Below are positions 13,383-27,500 of a stretch of DNA of 64,000 nucleotides, piece after piece. How positions within the stretch are numbered: position 1 is the first letter of the stretch; every line of letters starts with the position of its first letter. Both the position numbers and the translations under genes were made by a program. The notes beneath the pieces are model-generated. The model searched no databases. It worked only from the letters and a program-made list of their open reading frames with translations, and was not told the DNA's origin. This stretch comes from Myotis daubentonii (lineage: Eukaryota; Chordata; Mammalia; Chiroptera; Vespertilionidae): positions 33,569,358-33,633,357 of the forward strand of contig NC_081841.1 of the NCBI RefSeq assembly GCF_963259705.1, given 5' to 3'.

Positions 13383-13620
13383 CACCCTGGTTGCTGTTGC
13401 CATATGGTCATCAGGTCATGGGTTTGATTCCCAGTCAAAGGCACATATCTGGGTTGAGGGCTTGCTCCCCACCCCCAGTCCGGGGTGTGCGGGAGGCAAC
13501 CAGTTGCTGTGTTTCTCTCACATCGATGTTTCTCTCTCTCTCTCCCCCACTTCCTCCCTCCCTTCCACTCTCTCTGAAAAGCAATGAAAAAATATCCTCA
13601 GGATTAACAACAACAACAAC
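13383..13620 (+). mobile_element. Bat tRNA-derived SINE, diverged (V4)
   Basis: Flanked by AAAAAAGATAG at 13372-13382 and 13621-13631. The head is decayed (TGGTTGCTGTTGCCATATGG), but GGTTTGATTCCCAGTCAAAG and the CT-rich tail are clear. Tail ends in a CAA repeat. Confidence 0.85.
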
Positions 13621-15146
13621 AAAAAAGATAGTTTAAGCACTGACTGGGGTAAAAGGCTAACTCTTCCATTTACTACAGGGTACAACAGTGTTTTAGTTTG
13701 GTAGCAAATGCCATTTTTATTTTTTAGTGGTAAGTTCTGAATAGGGTTAACCACATGACAAGGTAGGTTTTGGTTTCAATGGCTTTGCAGGTACAACCCC
13801 TGTATGGAGCTGCGACATGAACCCCTGAAACCCACTCGATGAGAATGGCAGGAAACCGTTTCCTCTGTTTCCAAACACATGACAACATCAACTTGATTTG
13901 GGTGTGGCTGGTTGCTTACCCTGGACCATGTACAGGGAGTAAGTTCCCTATTTTATCAGAAGACTGGCCTTTTACAATTCAAAACAGAGAAGGACATGTG
14001 GGTATTCCTTCTGATGACAAAGAGGAAGATTCAATAAAAAATGTTTGATGTTCAAAATAAAAGAAAAAAAAAATACGGTCTTGAAAGTGCTTCTTTCCTG
14101 TCCAAATCCAGCAATACAATAAAAATGAAGAGTTTGAGCTGAGCAACATTGTCATCTCCGTGGAGTCTGTAATGAATTTGCACATTTTACTCCAACTACT
14201 GTATATCTAATCGGAAAAAGATGTCCCCCATTCCCTGATCTAGTGCCAAACAGTAAAAGGTGATTCCTTATGTTAACAATTTCAGCAGAATGGCTTATTA
14301 AAACCAGATTTTAGGGTATTATAAAATGCTTAGAAGCCCTTTAAAATGTCAACTAGGATCCCCAGAGACTACGTAAAATGTCAACCCAGCTCAAGCGCCT
14401 GTTTTAAGCAGAATGAATTAGCGGCATGCTGTCGGAGGCTGTTATCCAAAACAATCAGCAAAAAGGAAAACATCAAGCTTTCTTTGTACTTTTATATGAA
14501 ATGGGCCATTCAGAATAATCTTGTGGATATTTAAAGATCACTCATTTATTTGAAGCTACGACTAAATATTGAGGTCCCAAACACCTCAGTGTTTCTTTTT
14601 CCTGTTGTATCTTTAATTAAAACAATTTCTTAATTTAGTCTGAAATTAGGTAGCACTGTCTTTCATGTAGTCTGTTATAATATATTCATGTGGTTATTGT
14701 AATGGTCTTTCCTTTTAACTAGAAAGGAATTCTTTTAGCTAGTCATCTTTTTCCCATAAAAGCTTTTGCTAAAATTTCCTAAAATATTTTACGTCAAAAC
14801 TGATATTTCTCTTATACTTAAGATAAAGTTTTAATCAGTGATTATCACCTTTTAGTATTCAGACATATGAGTTGATGAATATAAAGCCAATTTAAACAAT
14901 CTTAGTATTTAGTAGGTTTTACTTTTACAGTTTGGGTTTTCTAATTTGAAAATGACTGATATATTAAAATATGAAATATGGTTACATAAAGCATTTTATT
15001 CTTTTCTAGAGTTTTCCAAGTAAAACAGGTATAGTGTTTTTTAAAGAATGAAAAATTCCATGTGGAAGGTAGAAGACAGTCATAAAAAGGAAAAATAGAT
15101 CAGAGATGTTAGGAGATGCAAAAAAGTGTGCATTTCCTTTTGATCA

Positions 15147-15150
<4 letters not shown>

Positions 15151-15186
<36 letters not shown>
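15151..15186. repeat. (CT)n microsatellite
   Basis: 18 CT units directly beside a reverse SINE. It is probably not the SINE tail, which would read GA in this orientation. Confidence 0.95.
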
Positions 15187-15191
<5 letters not shown>

Positions 15192-15372
15192 ATCCTCACC
15201 CCAGGATATTTTTCCATTGACTTTTAAGAGAGAGTGGAAGTGAGGGGGAGAGACAGAGAGAGAGAAACATTGACTTGAGAGAGAGACTCATTGACTGATT
15301 GCCGCCTACAGGCACCCCGACCAGGGCCAGAAACCCTTCAGTCCCTTGGCCAATGAGCCAAACCAGCTAGGG
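15187..15372 (-). mobile_element. Bat tRNA-derived SINE (V5)
   Basis: AATCCTCACCCCAGGATATT and TTTTCCATTGACTTTTAAG are the reversed 3' end. The head lacks part of the B-box segment (internal deletion after AGGGCCAGAAACCC). TTGATCAGTTT-like words lie on both sides (about 15140 and 15373). Confidence 0.85.
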
Positions 15373-15504
15373 TTGATCAGTTCCGTTTTTGTATTACACA
15401 TAGACATATTCACATTTTCTACATACAAGCTTCATATTCCTTTTATAATAACATTCATTTAAAAATCTCAATCATTTTAGAGGAAAACTGAGACAGAAGT
15501 TTAA

Positions 15505-15790
15505 GTATTTTGTATTTTTTAAATTTTATTTTTCAAGTATAGTTTATAGTTAATATTATTTTGTATTAGTTTCAAGTGTATAGCACAGTGGTCAGTCATA
15601 ACTTTGCAAAGTGTTTCCCCAATATTTCCAGTACCCACCTGGCACCATGTCTAGTCATTACAATATTATCGATTGCATTCCCTATGTTGTACTTTACATC
15701 CTTGTGATTATTTTGTAACTATTAATTTATACTTCGAATCTCTTCACCTTTTCCACCCAGTCACCCAAACCCCTCTAAGGCTTAGAGGAA
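15505..15790 (-). mobile_element. L1 3' end fragment
   Basis: TTAGTTTCAAGTGTATAGCA, TAGTCATTACAATATTATCG and CCCTATGTTGTACTTTACAT follow the order of the reversed Laurasiatherian L1 3' UTR. No duplication found. Confidence 0.6.
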
Positions 15791-16139
15791 AACAATTTAT
15801 TTCATATGAGCCAATTTTTTGCTTCTTTTGCATATGGGATTTTAAGTGTGGGCCAAAGTTCACATATAAATATAAATAGGTTAATAAAGAGAACAAGAGG
15901 AGAAGTAGAAAAAAAAATAAAACATGAAAATATCAAAATGATTATTAATACCCCATAAAAAAGAAACCTTTTTCCTAGTCTTAGTACAAATATTTCTAGA
16001 TTTTTAAAGAAGAGACGATATTACAATTAATATAGAGACACACAACTAAATTAGCTGTAGTAATGGGGCACATATCTCAACAAACACAAACTGTTCCACC
16101 GTCAGAAGAAAAGGCTCAATGACGGTACTTATTTTCAGA

Positions 16140-16404
16140 CTAGAGGCCTGGTGCATGAAATGCATACACGGGTAAGTCCCTAGGCCTGACCAGTGATCAG
16201 GGCCGATCAGGTTCCCCGCCTGCCGGCCTTCCTGCCTCCTCCTTCCCTTGCTGCCTGCACATGCTTCTGCTGCAGCTGGTTGCCTGGCATGTTCCACGCC
16301 GCCCCCTGGTGGTCAGCACACATCATAGCAAGCGATCAAACTCCTGGTCTCCGGAGGAACTCCCGAGGGGACAATTTGCATAATTAGCCTTTTATTATAT
16401 AGGA
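16140..16404 (-). mobile_element. HeliBat-type Helitron (H1) beside the first HMG exon
   Basis: Minus-strand orientation. The 5' end TCCTATATAATAAAAGGC is at 16404 and the 3' end CACCAGGCCTCTAG at 16140, inserted between A and T without duplication, as Helitrons do. It is 265 bp and non-autonomous. Its 5' end is 114 bp downstream of the donor of SOX5 exon 16518-16691. It holds a CTCF-like core at 16299-16312. Confidence 0.92.
16299..16312 (-). promoter_or_regulatory. CTCF-like motif inside Helitron H1
   Basis: Minus strand reads CCACCAGGGGGCGG, a full match to the CTCF core (CCACNAGGGGGCGC-like). In transcript orientation it is about 206 nt after the donor of the first HMG exon. Binding is not known. 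Confidence 0.55.
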
Positions 16405-16497
16405 TAAGCAGATAACATGAGCTGGCTGGCCTCCAAACCCCATATCTTTCAACAAGCCCAGAAAACAGAACTGTACATTTAATCCAAAAATCACTTA

Positions 16498-16890
<393 letters not shown>

Positions 16891-17667
16891 TTAATCCATT
16901 TATAATATATTTCCTTTTCTTACAATGGTGGATTATTTCACCATTTACTTTCAAGAGCCCACAAGAAACTTGAATATGGGATCTTTGATTGATGCAAACT
17001 GGACAGAGAATAGTTGAATTAGGTTAATAGACATGCAAGTACTATAGAAATATTAGATAGGTGAAAAAGCTAAAAAATTGTGAAACACTAATATGTTTGA
17101 CAGATTGGATAAGTACGGGCAAGTATGTGTCTCTGCTACCTAAGGACTATCAGAACAGCGTATGCATGCCCCTTTCCTCTCTCTGAGGTTATATAAATAA
17201 AAATGCTGCTAGATCAAATTTTGAGGTTAAACTACAATATAGACATTCTTCTATAGTGTTTCTGGCTTTTCTTTAAAATTATGTGCTAACAATAAATGCA
17301 TAAAATATTCTGATGCAGCAATGAGAGTCGGCTTCCCAAAAAGATATTTGAAAAAATACAGGAAAAAGACAAATAGCTATATTACTATGGTTTCTTACCA
17401 AGTCAACAGCCACCTATTTAAGGTGAGAAAAAAAAAGTTCCTTCTCTTTTATTTTGCCCCTAATGTCTGCCTAAGCTATCCAGAGACCCATTGACAGTTA
17501 CATTCCAATCAGCAAGACTCCTGATGATAAAACACGACCAAGAGTCACGGTGGACCCTCAGGGAGCTGCCGTCGCTCCTCTGGGCTTTATGTGACTTTGT
17601 AGAACAGCTTCAGCAGACTAAGGAGCGTCCAGAGGTTCTTGAGTTTGGGCAAAAAGAGAAGAGAAAG

Positions 17668-17669
<2 letters not shown>

Positions 17670-17725
<56 letters not shown>
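17670..17725. repeat. (GA)n microsatellite
   Basis: 28 GA units in a short intron of SOX5. Confidence 0.96.
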
Positions 17726-17729
<4 letters not shown>

Positions 17730-19119
17730 AACTGAACACATGGAACTCTGACACCAAGTTTTCTAGGACTATCATTACAAAATATGGAAGAGAGAGAGAT
17801 GGGTAGTATACAAAATTTTAAAATAATTTGAGATTTTTAGAGCATATAGTACTGATAAAAGCAGTTTCCCCCTTCTCCATCATATTCTTCCTTTCTTTTC
17901 TTAATTTGAAGGAATAGGAGTCAACCAAAATTACATACACTTGAAGTCCTGTATAGCAGCAAACCAAAAAATACAGCATCTCATTATTTCTCATTCATTA
18001 TATGCTCTTTGGTCTCATGAAGATTGGGAAATACTTTGCATACAAGCATGACTGAATTCAACAAACAACAGTAACAAAATTTTGCTGTTTTAATGTCTGT
18101 TATCTTTCATATACTTTATCATGCTAATATAACTTAAAATTTATGAAATGTGGTATACCAGTAATTGTTTTTTTATTGACAAAAATGAGTGCTAATATAT
18201 GGCAACATCTTTCTAAAGCGAGTTAGTAACTAGCAAATAATCATTTGCACATCTGCTTTTTCCTGTTCTTACACCTTACAGCAACATAAGCAGTAAAGTG
18301 AATGTTCTGTGACTTCATCAGAGCTAAACAAGCTCTTTGTATGTACTTAGGCCAGGTTTATCTTATCCAAGCAAAGTAGAAAACAGAAGGAAATGTTTGG
18401 CTACAATAGACCAGTAAAACAGACTTTTCTTAGATAGCCAATAGAATAAAATTCGGTTTTGACATAATTATCTGGTTGAATGCTCAAGTTTGGCTAGTCC
18501 CTTGGCCAGTGAACTGGACTTAAAAGCAGAATTGGCCCAAGGCACAAATGGGCACTTGTGTGTTTTGGGAGATCCAAGTGAGCTCCTCTGTCCTAAAGTA
18601 CGTTTTGCCTTGGTGCAGGCTTTCCTATAAGCGGGCAACTTCCTCTGCAGCAAATAATAAATGTGCGGACAGTGCTCTTCCAATGCATACATGTCACCTG
18701 ACACTGGAGAGACCTTTCCAGTTGGGGCTCAGCGTAAGAGGAATAACAGCAGTTGCTTCTTTTTCCCTCTTTGCTGTGCTATTAAAAGTGGATCATCAGC
18801 TTAATTAGTTGTCACTGTGGATGTTTAGAATATTCAGAGATGATGCAGACAACAGAAGTCTCGAGGCATGTGAGGAAGGCAAGAGGCTGGTAGCTGGAGT
18901 TCTACTCAGTTACAGAGTAGGCAGGGCACGTCAATGTATGGTAGATAATGGAAGAGGGAAAGGTTCCAAAATGCAAGAAACCATCGCAAAAATGTCCTCT
19001 GACCCATGTATTCTGGTCAGGGGTTGACAAATGAGAACTGGAAAATGAGCTTATAGATGCAAATTTCTGAAAAGCTTGTTTCAGGTACAAGAAATAAGGA
19101 AGTGAGAGACAGGGTAGAT

Positions 19120-19330
19120 GGCGATTAAGAATATTTGATTGGAATCATTTCATCTTGAATCCAAGACCTGCCTCTGGCACTTACAGCCCTAGAACCTTGG
19201 GAAAAAATAATTCAAATTCCTTAAGGGCCATTCTCTTTATCTGTAATCATATTTATCTCACAGGTTGTGCCAGAGATCCATGCAAAGCACTCAGCAGAGT
19301 GCTGGGCACATGGGGGCTACTCAGTACAGG
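19120..19330 (+). repeat. MIR SINE
   Basis: Order CACTTACAGCCCTAGAACCT, TCTTTATCTGTAATCAT, then GCTGGGCACATGGGGG. It ends about 95 bp from a SOX5 exon. Confidence 0.7.
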
Positions 19331-19420
19331 AGCTCCTATTGTAATGGTATACTTTTTAGTAGTTGTAATTGTACTAAATGGACACTTCTGCCCGCTATTG
19401 GAATACATATCAAATCTTTA

Positions 19421-19534
<114 letters not shown>

Positions 19535-20845
19535 CTAAAAAAAAACACAACAAACAAAAACAAATACATAGTGAGAGTTCAGTCTGAAAATGATAAATAT
19601 TCAAAGACTTTTTTTCCTTGGGCCATAGATAATACATCGGCTTTTGGAAGGGATGGGATGTTGATTTATTCACCTTTGTACATTCAGCACATTATGTAGT
19701 TGAAGCAAATGATCAGCAGAATTTTTGAATAAATTCTTCTTATTCTTAGAATCCCCTTTATAGTCTTGGTATTTGGACTTGTTATGCCCAGAAGATAAAT
19801 TCTGGGATTCTTGGAGATAACCTTCCCAAATCACAACATGTACATAGATATGTCATGAAAGCAACCTGTATTGTAACATTTGAAATGCCTGCCTTATTTT
19901 CAGACCAACAGTAGAAGTATAGAAGTGGCATGGGACCCAGAGACAGTCTTCTAATAGTCAGGTGACCAACAGATAGAAGCATAATTCACAGTAGTGCCCT
20001 CTGGTTGCCATCTCCTTAAATGCCATCTGCATTCCTCATGCAAGAGGAATGAGGACATTTAAATATTCATTGCTAATTGCTTGTCAAGGCTCCATACATT
20101 CAATGTGAGTGCCTGCTACTTGGACCACAATTTGGTGTGGATTGCTAAGCCAAAATATTGAGCTGGAGAATTATTTGAACTACAAATATACCGAAATTAG
20201 ATCTGTAAGGAAATCAAATAATTTAAAAGCATGCAGTGCATGATTTGAATTCATGGAGAACATGCCATTACAAACAAAATTATTTTCAAGGAAAATATAA
20301 TGCTTAATCTAAACCACAAGAGATATTAAACCACTTCCAAATTAACTGAGTGAGTTTAAGAACAGAAAAAGCATACAACAAAAGCTTTACACCTTTCTCT
20401 AGCACCCTCCATCACTGCTCTGAGGACAATGTGGTTCCAAAACAGTTTTAAGAAAAGCATCTGTTGGATTTCATAAAATGTGCTCATGTTTCTTTATAAT
20501 TTTTCACCTTGCTTTCTGAGAAACACAAACATGAATTGAACAAGTGAACCACATACACTGCGGAACAGCTACTGAAAAAATAAATCTTCACAGGAAATAA
20601 TCAACTGTTTAAGATAATTGTATTACAGGTAAAGGCCCAGGTAATGTTCCCACCAAGAGACAAAGGGTTTTGAAATTAATACAGTACATGCTTTATCTCT
20701 ATACAATCTCTGACAATATTACTGTTGTACATACTAGATTAAAAATTTTCTTAATTTAGTGGCCTTGGAACTTCTATTCTCTATTTGTCAAATTCTATAT
20801 ATGATTTAGTAGAAAAAATATTTTTAATTGTAAATTATTATAAAA

Positions 20846-21296
20846 CTAGAGGTTCAGTGCATAAAATTGGTGCACTGGCGGGGAAGTGGGGGCGCGGTTC
20901 CCTCAGCTTGGCCTGCGCCCTCTCGCAGTCCAGGGCCCCTCAGGGGATATAGCAGTGTGCCAAATAGCAGGTGGGCACTGCTCGCATTCATCCGGCCTGC
21001 TACGCCTGCCGCAGAGTCAGGAGAGGCTCCCGCCATGGCAGCTACACTCACCAGCTGTAAGCCCAGCTTCTGGCTCAGCAGTACTCCCCCTCTGGGAGCA
21101 CACTGACCACCAGGGGGCAGCTCCTGCATTGAGCGTCTTCCCCTTGGTGGTCAGTGTGTGCCATAGTGACTGGTCATTCCAGTTGTTTGCTCCTAATGGT
21201 TGCTTAGGCTTTTATATATAGAAATTACACTTTGATTGGTTGAACGGCCGACTGATCAACCTGACACTTAGCATATTAGGCTTTTATTATATAGGA
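20846..21296 (-). mobile_element. HeliBat-type Helitron (H2)
   Basis: 451 bp, 5' end TCCTATATAATAAAAGCC at 21296 and CTAG terminus at 20846, A/T insertion site. GC-rich interior with an inverted pair of CTCF-like motifs (21107-21150). Confidence 0.92.
21107..21150. promoter_or_regulatory. Inverted pair of CTCF-like motifs in H2
   Basis: Forward CCACCAGGGGGCAG at 21107-21120 is a strong core match. The reverse partner CCACCAAGGGGAAG at 21150-21137 is degraded. Confidence 0.5.
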
Positions 21297-21720
21297 TACA
21301 GTAGGGAAACTGGGAATAAAATAATTCTATCAACTTTAGTTCTATAGGGTTATCTAGTGCTAACACTGAAATACATTATCAACTTAAAAATGTAGAACCT
21401 GTCCCAATTTGTTTTGTGTGTATAGTTGGTATTTCAACTGTTTTATATGTTCTGGGTTTCTTTTGCTGCGAGTCTTCTGTTTATGTTCAGCTGAGCTCAG
21501 GAGCACCAAGGATACCAGCTTGACAGACTCTCATTATATAAGTGTAGTTGTTAAAGTACGAGATAGTTATGTAAAACACAACACCACCTTCCATCAACAT
21601 GATAGGATAGTCCCCAGGCCCATGAAGACTACTGTACTATCTTTGGGAACGTACTGGGCCTGGATCACCTCTCAGGTTTTGATTTAACAGTGTATATGAC
21701 AATTGTGCTACATATTTTCT

Positions 21721-21942
21721 TTTCTTCTTTTTTTTTTAAAGATTTTTTATTGATTTCAGAGAGGAAGGGAGAGGGAGAGAGACATAGAAACATCAATGAT
21801 GAGAATCATTGATCAGCTGCCTCCTGCATGCATCCTACTGAGGATCAAACCTGCAACCTGGGCATGAACTCTGACCAGGAATTGAACCGTGACCTCCTGG
21901 TTCATAGGTCAATGCTCAACCACTGAGCCATACTGGTTGGGC
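21721..21942 (-). mobile_element. Ves SINE (V6)
   Basis: 15-bp duplication TGCTACATATTTTCT at 21706-21720 and 21943-21957. ATTGATTTCAGAGAGGAAGG tail side, CTGAGCCATACTGGTTGGGC head side. Confidence 0.93.
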
Positions 21943-23377
21943 TGCTACATATTTTCTAGAGAGTTTTCCATTCTGAAGTAAAGTCTTTCAAGAAGAGAAA
22001 CCAAAATGAAGCTGATCAGAGTAGAAAAAAAGAAAGGTTAAGTGACTTTTAAGGTTCTGAGTTCAGCTGTGTGGATCTTGTACCATCTTACCAAGAGGCT
22101 AAAATTAGTAAATGATGAGTGAGTAGGAAAGTCACAACCAGTTTTTATAGTAAGTAACTTCTAATTATCTACCTCTCAAGCACATAGTGTATATAAAAAA
22201 ATGGCTCAATTAGTTACCCGTAAGTGGAATTTATAATACTTCTCAAAAGGATGTTAGTGGGATAGAGTGGAAGTTAACATGGTAGGATCCACTTTTTGTG
22301 TGTGACCCTTTGCCCAGTCATTGACAGGTGACTGGAGGAATTGGAGAATGTGTGGAGTGCCTTTAATTCAAATACCTTACAACAGCATATAAGTCAAAAT
22401 GGTAACATTGCCACATTTTAGAAACCCTCTCTGACAATAAATTCAGAATACCTTAAAAGAACTGAGGTAAGGAGGATATAATACAACCCAAGTGATTATA
22501 TGTTAAATATATGGTACATACAAATATAGTGCTTACATGATAGTTCTTATGTAATTCCATATAAAAATTAATACTGTAGTAAAAGTTTATATATTTAGTT
22601 CTTATGTATAGAGATAGACATAAATCTACATGTGGCTAGAAGTCTAGATAATATACTGAACCACCAAAAAAATGAGATTGATTTAAGAATAGTTCTCAAA
22701 GTTTAAATTCAATCTATTTAGGCATGTAGGAGAAGGAAGTATCAGCCAAATGTTATAAAGCATACATGCTAATACATTGGGAAGATTCCTCTCATTTTAC
22801 TTCTTCCAATCCTACACATCCCGGGCTGTCTCTTTCACAAGTGTCTACTATGTACTACCATGTCTCAAAACTCGACCACTTGAGATTCTGTTCCTAGGGT
22901 TAAATCGTTCCCATTCCAAAAGCCTCTGTTCAAGTGTGCATATATTACTGAAAATGGTAAAATTTCTAGTCTCAAAGCTCTTATAATCAAATCAGTTCTT
23001 TCTAAACTGAAGCAGCTGACAACAAATGAGGTAGGGAGGGAGTAAATAGGAAGATGCTGAGAATGGGAACCATCGAAGAAATTGAGTTTGGGGAAACGGA
23101 AAAAAATGTTGATGAACAGAGGTGACAATTTTTATCATATTCATTTTCTTAGTTCCAACAGGCTCCAATAAAACCACACTAACCAATAATTTGTACAAAT
23201 AAGGAGCACTCCATGCCCCCACTTTAAGATCAGTGATCTGGAACACAGATCTAGTTATACTTTACTGCTATCTTACTACTATCCAAGCACTGATCTGAAA
23301 CTGACAAGGTAGCTTCATTCTTTGTTATCTTTTTTCTATTATTTACATAACAAATATTAAAGAAAAACAAACACATA

Positions 23378-23737
23378 TCCTATATAATAAAATCCTAATA
23401 TGCAAATCAACCAAATGGTGGAATGACCAGTGGAATGACCAGTTGCTATGATGTGCACTGAGCTTCCCCCAGCCCATAGGCCCCAGGCCAGCCAAGGCAG
23501 ATGCCAGCGGGGCCCCACCCCCCCCATCTACCCTCTGGTCACCCTGCAGAGGGAGGCGACTGGCGGCAGCTGCAGGGGGCAGGGCTGGCAAGCAGGTGGT
23601 GCCAGGCTGGCCAAGGCGGGTGCCAGTGGGGGCTCCCCAATCGCCCCGCCAGTCGCCCCACAGATCAGCCCTGATCCCCGGGCAGGGCAGGCCTAGGGAC
23701 CCTACCCGTGCATGAGTTTTGTGCACTGGGCCTGTAG
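23378..23737 (+). mobile_element. HeliBat-type Helitron (H3)
   Basis: 5' end TCCTATATAATAAAATCC, 3' end GTGCACTGGGCCTGTAG (CTAG changed to GTAG), A before and T after. The GC-rich inside (CCCCGCC and GGCAG tracts) lacks the CTCF-like pair. Confidence 0.9.
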
Positions 23738-24424
23738 TAAGAAATACTTGCTAAAATTCTACACTGAACTAAGTAATTTCAGAGTAGAGGGTGCAAGTAG
23801 ATTTATTACTAAAAAGTAGTAAAAATGAAATAGTCTTGAGGATTTATAAATTAAGACCAAAAAAGATGACCTGTATGCTTTCTCTCTTGAATGAAAATGA
23901 GCAATTGGGTAACAACTAGATTTCCTTTGGAAAGATGATTCTTATGTGGCCAATTAAATTTTATACAACTATGTAGGTTTACTAAGGTGGGAAACATTAG
24001 GTAGTTTGATTTTACTTGAAAAAGCTTATAATCCCATTTTGTATCTCATCACAGAAGAAAAGAATGTTTTAGACTATATAGTTTCTTGGGGTCAAATGCA
24101 TAACTCTAGAAGTCAACACTCAAAGAACTATTATCAATGCGTTAATATTCACTTAGAAAATTTGGCAGCTGGTCTTGGGTTCTGTGGCTTATCCAATGAC
24201 TTGCAGAATGGAAAACAGCACATGTATGGTTTGCATGTGACACCAGGCTATTATGGAAATCAACAAGGAGAGCCATTAAACATCTAAAGAAATGTGGTCA
24301 GTGAGTTGATTAGAAGTGTTCAGTGAAGATCTATATTTCTAAGTTAAGAATGTTTTGAATGGCAAAAGACCTCAGGGATTAATGGGAAGAGGACATATTT
24401 GTAAATATAGATAATAATCCATTT

Positions 24425-24570
24425 AGAAAATAATGGGTTTGGGGATCAAGAGCATCATGTCTTAACCAAATTGCCACATATATTAGCTGTATTGCTCTGG
24501 ACAAATCAGTTCTCCTCCCTGCATCCCAGAATCCTATCTGTATAATAGGGTTTAAATATATGATAGATCT
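24425..24570 (+). repeat. MIR-like relic
   Basis: ATTGCTCTGGACAAATCAGT then ATCTGTATAATAGGGTTTA fit a diverged MIR centre. Confidence 0.4.
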
Positions 24571-25036
24571 CATTAGCTTAAAAAAAAGAGAAATATATAC
24601 TTTTAATATTAGATTAAAAAAAGTCAATGAGGGAAATTGAAAAGATAAAGATTCTTCCTAACATATAAGAATTAGAACAATTTCATATATTTCTAGGCCT
24701 GAATGTTTCTTATCAGAAATAAAGATTCTACAGCATAGAAAAAACAGCATTACAACATACCAGTTTTAAATCTGCTGATGTATTTTAGTTCTTTTTCTAT
24801 TGCATACCTATCATTTATATGGACTACCTCCTACAAATTAAAAGGTTCCATCAGGAGTCTCAGAGAAAGCTGGTTTAAAATAAACTTTTATTGCCATGGT
24901 TAAGATCTTCTATTCTCTATGGCCAAGTATTGCACTAATGCACTAAAAAGGAGAATGCTGGTTTCAACTCTAACAATTCTTGACATTTCCCCCCCTCTTG
25001 CCCATCATCTACAACAATCTATGTATGTTTTTTCTT

Positions 25037-25085
25037 TTTTACAGACAGAGAAATGGAGGGTGAGAGGGAGAGAAATGAAACATTT

Positions 25086-25131
<46 letters not shown>

Positions 25132-25285
25132 CCATGTGAGAGAGAAACATTGATCGGTTGCCTCCCATAGGTGCCCCAGCTGCAGATCAAACCTGCAACC
25201 TAGGTATGTGCCCTGACCTGGAATCAAACCAGCAACCTTTTGATGTACCAGGAGATGCTCTAACCCACTGAACTGCCTGGCCAGG
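25037..25285 (-). mobile_element. Ves SINE (V7) with expanded GA tract
   Basis: CTGAACTGCCTGGCCAGG head complement, B-box complement GGAATCAAACC. An internal (GA)21 run at 25088-25129 has expanded from the usual GAGAGA. No clear duplication. Confidence 0.88.
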
Positions 25286-26131
25286 AATATTTTATTTTAT
25301 TTTATTTTATTTTACATTTGATTCTCAGGCATGATGGTTTACAGCTTTCTAATGTAAACCTACTAGATATTTAAATTGAAAACTCCCATTTCGTTACGTC
25401 AACTTACACAGAAAACAACTAAAAATTCACTTTGTAAAGGCTCAAGTGCACATCCTTTATTAATATTTAAGATAAGTCAAAATAAAAACACACAAGCACA
25501 CATACACAACTGTACTTTAGAAGAGGTAGATATTTCCTTAGCTACCTAAGCCTGAATTAAATGGTTCACTAGTAGATGGTTCCTCTATTACGCCTTGAAA
25601 TTGGGATTCATACAATTGATGAGCTTTGCTCCCCACCAGACACACACACAATGGGAGAGATGGGCTGTGGATCAGCTATCATAATGGACATCCCTGAAAT
25701 AAAGCTCACAAAGCTATAAAACTCATAAAAAGCACATGCATGAAATGACAGAACAGAGTGTGACTGTCAAATGTTGACTCAGTAACAGTTAAACCCCTTC
25801 TGGCTGCACTTTTTTATGGTCTCCTTCTATACTAATGATACCGGAGGAACAAAGAAACAAAAAAGGTTTTTAACCCTCCGTTTATGTGAATCTCACAGAC
25901 CACCAAAGAAGATGAAAGATTATTTATAATGTCATAAGGGTTTATTAGTTGGAGACTTTTTCATTAGCTTAAGTAAAATACAAAGAAACAATGCATGTGT
26001 CCACCCCCTCAACCTCTCACTTTCATCCTTGCTTACTGAGATCCCCATTTTCTAAAAAATAATCATCTACCCACATAATCTAACAGCACAAATTAAAGTC
26101 TTCTTGTAAATTGTATATAAATTAGATACAA

Positions 26132-26133
<2 letters not shown>

Positions 26134-26173
<40 letters not shown>
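26134..26173. repeat. (CA)n microsatellite
   Basis: 20 CA units. Confidence 0.97.
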
Positions 26174-26175
<2 letters not shown>

Positions 26176-27289
26176 CACTCCAACATCAACAATAATGCAA
26201 CTTGAAGAAATCTTTCACTAATCTACTCTGGTCAAATGTTAATCTACCCATTAAGATATTCCCAGTCACTTTGCTATTCTGAAATCTTGTATTCCTTAGG
26301 AATATTTTTCCATTCATTTTCTCCATCAGAGGATCACAGGGAGATAGGGTTGGAAAGGTCTGTAAGTGTCCTCTGAGTCTAATCATCTATAAAATAAGCC
26401 TTCTCTAATCCTGATTCCCCCCCGCCTTGTAAATTCCACTAGATTCTCCTGGTGGAAATAGTATGAATTAGAAGCCATAATGTGATTCTTCCATCTAATT
26501 TTCTTTTATGAAATTTGATATCCAGCTTCATGAAATATTTCCTGAAGGGTAATTCTAGCTAAATTTCTTAGGACCTTGGTTTCATCAGGCAATCTGATAC
26601 AACTAAAATATAATGGCAGATCAAGTTTTCTTAAGAAATATTATAAAGTTGAAGACAGAATGGTTTTGAAGGAAACATACAATTTCTATGAATTCAAGTC
26701 TTAATCCAGATGAATAACTTTCCATGATAGTAAGATGACTTGTGGATAAAATTGAATCCCTATTTATAATTTTTTAAATAATTGATTTTAAAGTGGGAGA
26801 AATATTAGAAAGTTGGTGACAACTAGTTCTAATTTCCATGAATGAAGAGAGAAATGTGAGGACTAGTGACAATGTATGTTCCAGAAAAGATAGAGCTGAT
26901 TGCTTTAAGAATTAGGTAAGAGCACTTAAGACAATGTGATAACAAGAGGCTAATATGGATTCACTAAGAAAAACAATGTTATAGTGACCTCATTTTTTTC
27001 TTTTCTACAGGAATTGGAATGCACACCAGAGAAGCTCAATGGTCATAATGTGTGGGACTTAACTCAGCTTTGGATTATGTTCTTACCAAAATCCTGTTGT
27101 CATGATGGAGAAATTGCACAGGACCCTGATAAACAGAGTTGAATGGAGTAGGAAGAGGAGATCAACAATAGATATCTCTAAATATCTTAAGAACCTCTAC
27201 ATTTAAATCCAATCAAGACTTGTTATTTGTGGAAAAGGGAATTTGGCCACATGCAACTGAGTTGCAGAACCCTGACTAATGGTTGTATG

Positions 27290-27500
27290 TTACCCGGTGA
27301 AAGACAATGAAAAACTGAAGGAAGAGTTCTAGAATAGTCAGAATTGTCTCTCCATTGAATGAGCTGCCTCAGGATGTAAAACATTTTGCTTCCCTGGAGG
27401 TTCTCCAGTTCTGGCATATTAGAGGTACTGAAGAGGTAATTCAATGTCAGATTAAAGATCCTTTTCACTTTCTTACAAACCTGCAATTCTATGTCCTACT
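27290..27500 (+). repeat. Ancient L3/CR1-type LINE 3' fragment
   Basis: GAATGAGCTGCCTCAGGATG, CTTCCCTGGAGGTTCTCCAG and the ending ACCTGCAATTCTATG follow the conserved tail of CR1/L3 LINEs (...CTGAGATTCTATGATTCTATG). Old and diverged. Confidence 0.6.
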